From Maribacter orientalis (GTDB taxonomy: Bacteria > Bacteroidota > Bacteroidia > Flavobacteriales > Flavobacteriaceae): a stretch of DNA of 64,000 nt. Below the pieces are notes generated by a model that saw nothing but the letters and a program-made list of their open reading frames with translations, was not told where the DNA came from and did not search any database. Location of the stretch: NCBI RefSeq assembly GCF_900109345.1, contig NZ_FNZN01000011.1, positions 35,046 through 99,045 of the forward strand, written 5' to 3'. Shown piece after piece: positions 61,467 to 64,000 of this stretch; position 1 is the stretch's first letter; each line of letters begins with the position of its first letter. The position numbers and the translations under genes were made by a program.

Positions 61467-64000
61467 ATGAAAAAACAATCATTAAAATTTCTTGTTTTTA
61501 TTGTTATATGTCTTCTAAATTTTGGGAGCATACTGGCACAAGACGAGTTCATCACCACCTGGAAAACCGACAACCCGGGCACTTCGGCAGCTAACCAAAT
61601 CACTATACCCACAGGTACTGGTACTTTTGCTTATACGGTGGATTGGGGAGATGGCACGATAGATAATACGGTGTATACAGCACCTGCTACCCATACCTTT
61701 GCAGATTTTGGAACCTATACGGTTAAAATTTCTGGAGATTTTCCACATATTAGGTTTGGCCTTACAAGCGACAAGCAAAAAATACTTTCTATTGAGCAAT
61801 GGGGTACGCAACAATGGACCTCAATGGAACAAAGTTTCGCTAACTGTAGTAATCTAGTGGGGAATGCTACTGATATTCCAGATACCTCATTGGTAAACAG
61901 TATGTTAGCAATGTTTATTAACGCAACTGCTTTTAATGGTAATATTAATAATTGGGATGTGAGTAATGTTACTAATATGCAACAAATGTTTCATGGAGCA
62001 TCAGCTTTTAACCAAAGCATTGATAATTGGGATGTAAGTAATGTGACCAATATGAGGTTTATGTTCACTGGGGCAACATCTTTTAACCAAGATATTGGTA
62101 GTTGGGATGTGAGTAAAGTAACTAATATGGACGAAATGTTCTCACGAGCCAATTTATTTAACCAGAACATTGGTTCTTGGGACGTGGCCAACGTTACCAA
62201 TATGAGCCTTATGTTCAGTAATGCAACTTCCTTTAACCAAGACATAAGTAGTTGGAATGTGAGTAGTGTAACGGATATAAGTGGTATGTTCAGCACTGCA
62301 ACTTCCTTTAATCAAGATCTTGGAGGTTGGGATATTGGCAACGTCACAAATATGGCTAATATGTTCAATGGCGTCAAGTTATCTACGGTAAACTATACTA
62401 ATTTGCTTATAGGTTGGACGGCTCTTGACATCGGGGAAACAAAAAGGCCAAGTAATATAACTTTTTCAGGAGGTAATAGTACTTACTGTAATGATCTTGG
62501 TTCTCGTCAGTATCTAATTGATAGCTTTGGTTGGACAATTACAGATGGCGGAAAATTTTGTAGCACAGATTTCTTTATAACCACCTGGAAAACAGATAAT
62601 CCAGGAACGTCCACTTCAACATCTATTACTATCCCAACTACTGGGACAGGTTATAGCTATGATGTAGATTGGGAAAACGATGGTACTTTCGATGATTTTG
62701 GAGTTACCGGCAAAATCACTCACGATTATGGTACTGCAGGCACTTACACGGTGGCAATTAAAGGCGATTTTCCTAGAATATTCTTTAATAAAAACGGAGA
62801 TGTTCAAAAAATACTTTCTATTAATCAATGGGGTACACAGCAATGGACCTCTATGGCGTATAGTTTTTTTGCTTGTATAAATTTAGAAGATAATTCCACA
62901 GATACGCCAGACCTTACTTTAGTAACCGACATGACTGCCATGTTGGCTGGGGCAACTTCGTTTAATCGAGATATCGGTGGATGGGACGTTAGTAATGTCA
63001 CACACATGACGCATATGTTGAGCGATGCAACTTCATTTAATCAAGATATTGGTGGTTGGAATGTGAGTAATGTTGTGCAAATGTATAATATGTTTGGTGG
63101 TGCAACTTCTTTTAATCAAGACCTTGGTTCTTGGAACATGAGTAATGTCACAGATTTGAGTTATATGTTCAAAGGAGCTACGGCGTTTAATCAAGACATT
63201 AGTTCTTGGGATGTAAGTAATGTAACAAATATGGGTAGAATGTTCTATGGTGCATTATCTTTTAATCAAGACATTAGTTCTTGGGATGTAAGTAATGTAA
63301 TATATATGAGCGAAATGTTCTATGGTGCAACATCATTTAATGGTGATATTGGTAGTTGGAATGTGAGTAATGTTGTGCAAATGTATAATATGTTTGGTGG
63401 TGCAACTTCTTTTAATCAAGACCTTGGTTCTTGGAACATGAGTAATGTCACAGATTTGAGTTATATGTTCAAAGGAGCTACGGCGTTTAATCAAGATATT
63501 GGTTCTTGGGATGTAAGCAAAGTGAACAATATGAATGAAATGTTTAATGCAGCGACTTCTTTTAATCAAGATATTGGTTCCTGGAATATAAGTAGTGTCA
63601 TAGATGGTTTCCGCCGTGGGCGAGGAGGTCTTACCAATATGTTTACTGGAGTAACCTTATCTCCAGAGAACTATGATAATATATTATTGGGCTGGAGTAC
63701 TTTAGTTGCTGGTGAAACTCAAATACCTACTGGTATTACCTTTAGCGGTGGTAATAGTGTGTATTGTTATGGGGAAACTGGCAGAAATGAATTGGCAACA
63801 ACCTATGGTTGGACCATTACAGATGGTGGTAAAGATTGTTCTAGTTACGATCAAGATAGTGATGGTATCTTAGATGATGTTGATAATTGCCCTATGACAA
63901 GCAATGCAGATCAGGCTAATTTAGACAATGATGCTTTTGGAGATGTGTGCGATACCGATATTGACGGTGATGGTGTTTTGAATGCCGATGATGCCTTCCC
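61467..64000 (+). CDS. BspA-like (DUF285 repeat) surface protein with thrombospondin type-3 repeats, 5' part
   Basis: An open frame of about 845 codons continues past the right edge. It starts with a signal peptide ([24 protein letters not shown]). Two similar modules follow. Each opens with a PKD-like domain ([31 protein letters not shown]) and WGTQQWTSM, then DUF285 repeats of exactly 25 residues (consensus [22 protein letters not shown]): six in module 1, nine in module 2. Each ends with a capping segment ([18 protein letters not shown]). At the edge, [15 protein letters not shown] and [15 protein letters not shown] are Ca-binding thrombospondin type-3 repeats. An adhesin, probably exported by the type IX system; its C-terminal sorting domain is outside the window. 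Confidence 0.9.
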   Translation, partial: MKKQSLKFLVFIVICLLNFGSILAQDEFITTWKTDNPGTSAANQITIPTGTGTFAYTVDWGDGTIDNTVYTAPATHTFADFGTYTVKISGDFPHIRFGLTSDKQKILSIEQWGTQQWTSMEQSFANCSNLVGNATDIPDTSLVNSMLAMFINATAFNGNINNWDVSNVTNMQQMFHGASAFNQSIDNWDVSNVTNMRFMFTGATSFNQDIGSWDVSKVTNMDEMFSRANLFNQNIGSWDVANVTNMSLMFSNATSFNQDISSWNVSSVTDISGMFSTATSFNQDLGGWDIGNVTNMANMFNGVKLSTVNYTNLLIGWTALDIGETKRPSNITFSGGNSTYCNDLGSRQYLIDSFGWTITDGGKFCSTDFFITTWKTDNPGTSTSTSITIPTTGTGYSYDVDWENDGTFDDFGVTGKITHDYGTAGTYTVAIKGDFPRIFFNKNGDVQKILSINQWGTQQWTSMAYSFFACINLEDNSTDTPDLTLVTDMTAMLAGATSFNRDIGGWDVSNVTHMTHMLSDATSFNQDIGGWNVSNVVQMYNMFGGATSFNQDLGSWNMSNVTDLSYMFKGATAFNQDISSWDVSNVTNMGRMFYGALSFNQDISSWDVSNVIYMSEMFYGATSFNGDIGSWNVSNVVQMYNMFGGATSFNQDLGSWNMSNVTDLSYMFKGATAFNQDIGSWDVSKVNNMNEMFNAATSFNQDIGSWNISSVIDGFRRGRGGLTNMFTGVTLSPENYDNILLGWSTLVAGETQIPTGITFSGGNSVYCYGETGRNELATTYGWTITDGGKDCSSYDQDSDGILDDVDNCPMTSNADQANLDNDAFGDVCDTDIDGDGVLNADDAF
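61908..62357 (+). repeat. DUF285 repeat array 1 (six 75-bp units)
   Basis: Six units with an exact 75-bp period encode the 25-residue repeat; the Met codon of the MF motif recurs from 61911 to 62361. The units have diverged at the DNA level. Confidence 0.9.
63055..63196 (+). repeat. 142-bp exact direct repeat, copy 1
   Basis: Identical base for base to 63355-63496, at a distance of exactly 300 bp (four 75-bp repeat units). This indicates recent in-frame duplication or gene conversion within array 2. Confidence 0.95.
63355..63496 (+). repeat. 142-bp exact direct repeat, copy 2
   Basis: Second copy of the repeat at 63055-63196; the flanking bases (63354 and 63497) differ from copy 1. Confidence 0.95.

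Larger units (their letters stand above)
62937..63638 (+). repeat. DUF285 repeat array 2 (nine 75-bp units plus a 24-bp insertion)
   Basis: Nine 75-bp units run from the Met codon at 62940. The last is followed by 24 extra bases encoding an Arg/Gly-rich stretch (FRRGRGGL) before the closing TNMF. It contains a duplicated four-unit block. Confidence 0.9.

Noticed and set aside
61991..62296. Minus-strand frames opposite the DUF285 repeats (also 63333-63569)
   Set aside because: They are periodic only because the repeats on the plus strand are; the plus-strand frame has a signal peptide and domain structure.
1..64000. CRISPR array, rRNA, tRNA, insertion sequence or prophage
   Set aside because: No direct-repeat/spacer pattern, cloverleaf, rRNA stretch, transposase or phage genes were recognised; the only tandem repeats are coding DUF285 units.

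Overview
The window is AT-rich chromosomal DNA from a marine-type member of the Flavobacteriaceae (Bacteroidota), possibly close to Maribacter or Zobellia. The evidence is lineage-specific genes (gldI, DUF3810, DUF5683, DUF6122, WbqC, an unusually long LepB), Bacteroidota-type promoter boxes (TAnnTTTG), weak Shine-Dalgarno signals, many short-signal lipoproteins, and a large BspA-like surface protein. Species is not determined.

Layout. 1-1048: end of a sugar 3-keto/oxidoreductase cluster (truncated Gfo/Idh/MocA protein plus DUF1080 lipoprotein). 1186-5207: leftward housekeeping run, (p)ppGpp synthase/hydrolase, Fur-family regulator, purA. 5252-8222: Ste24-like protease, SpoU/TrmH rRNA methyltransferase, DUF6503 lipoprotein. 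8322-25477: a molybdoenzyme island. 25542-41901: accessory and housekeeping genes (penicillin acylase, amidohydrolases, DUF3810, pepD, two peptidyl-prolyl isomerases including gldI, DHH phosphoesterase, PhoD-like, ndk, DciA-like, recF). 42025-55112: TPR protein, ribH, mutL, two rhomboids, nuclease-fold protein, then lepB-dapB-DUF5683-parB-parA and a DivIC-like protein with udk. 55221-60641: MFS exporter, then acs-actP-DUF4212 for acetate. 60642-61466: 825 bp without a convincing gene. 61467-64000: 5' part of a giant repeat surface protein running off the window.

The main system is the island at 8322-25477. It encodes a complete form I (true aerobic) carbon monoxide dehydrogenase: coxM, coxS and coxL, where CoxL carries the diagnostic AYRCSFR active-site loop, followed by maturation genes coxG, coxD, coxE and coxF. 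Next to it lies nearly the whole molybdenum cofactor pathway (moaA, moaC, moaD, moaE, moeA, a MobA-like nucleotidyltransferase, a MoeB/ThiF-rhodanese fusion), a second XdhC/CoxI-type chaperone, a cysteine desulfurase that may supply the sulfur of the Mo-S-Cu centre, a TSUP anion exporter and a cysteine-containing membrane protein of MerC-like layout. Unusual points are a metal-binding YHS domain fused to CoxF, a CRP/FNR-like dyad overlapping the putative coxM promoter, and a strong hairpin between coxG and coxD. MogA/MoaB and a molybdate transporter are not in the window. The gene set predicts that this bacterium can oxidise CO with oxygen, probably as a supplementary energy source beside heterotrophy, since no carbon-fixation genes are seen here.

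No rRNA, tRNA, CRISPR array, insertion sequence or prophage was recognised. All functional calls rest on reading the sequence and recalled family motifs; no database search was run.
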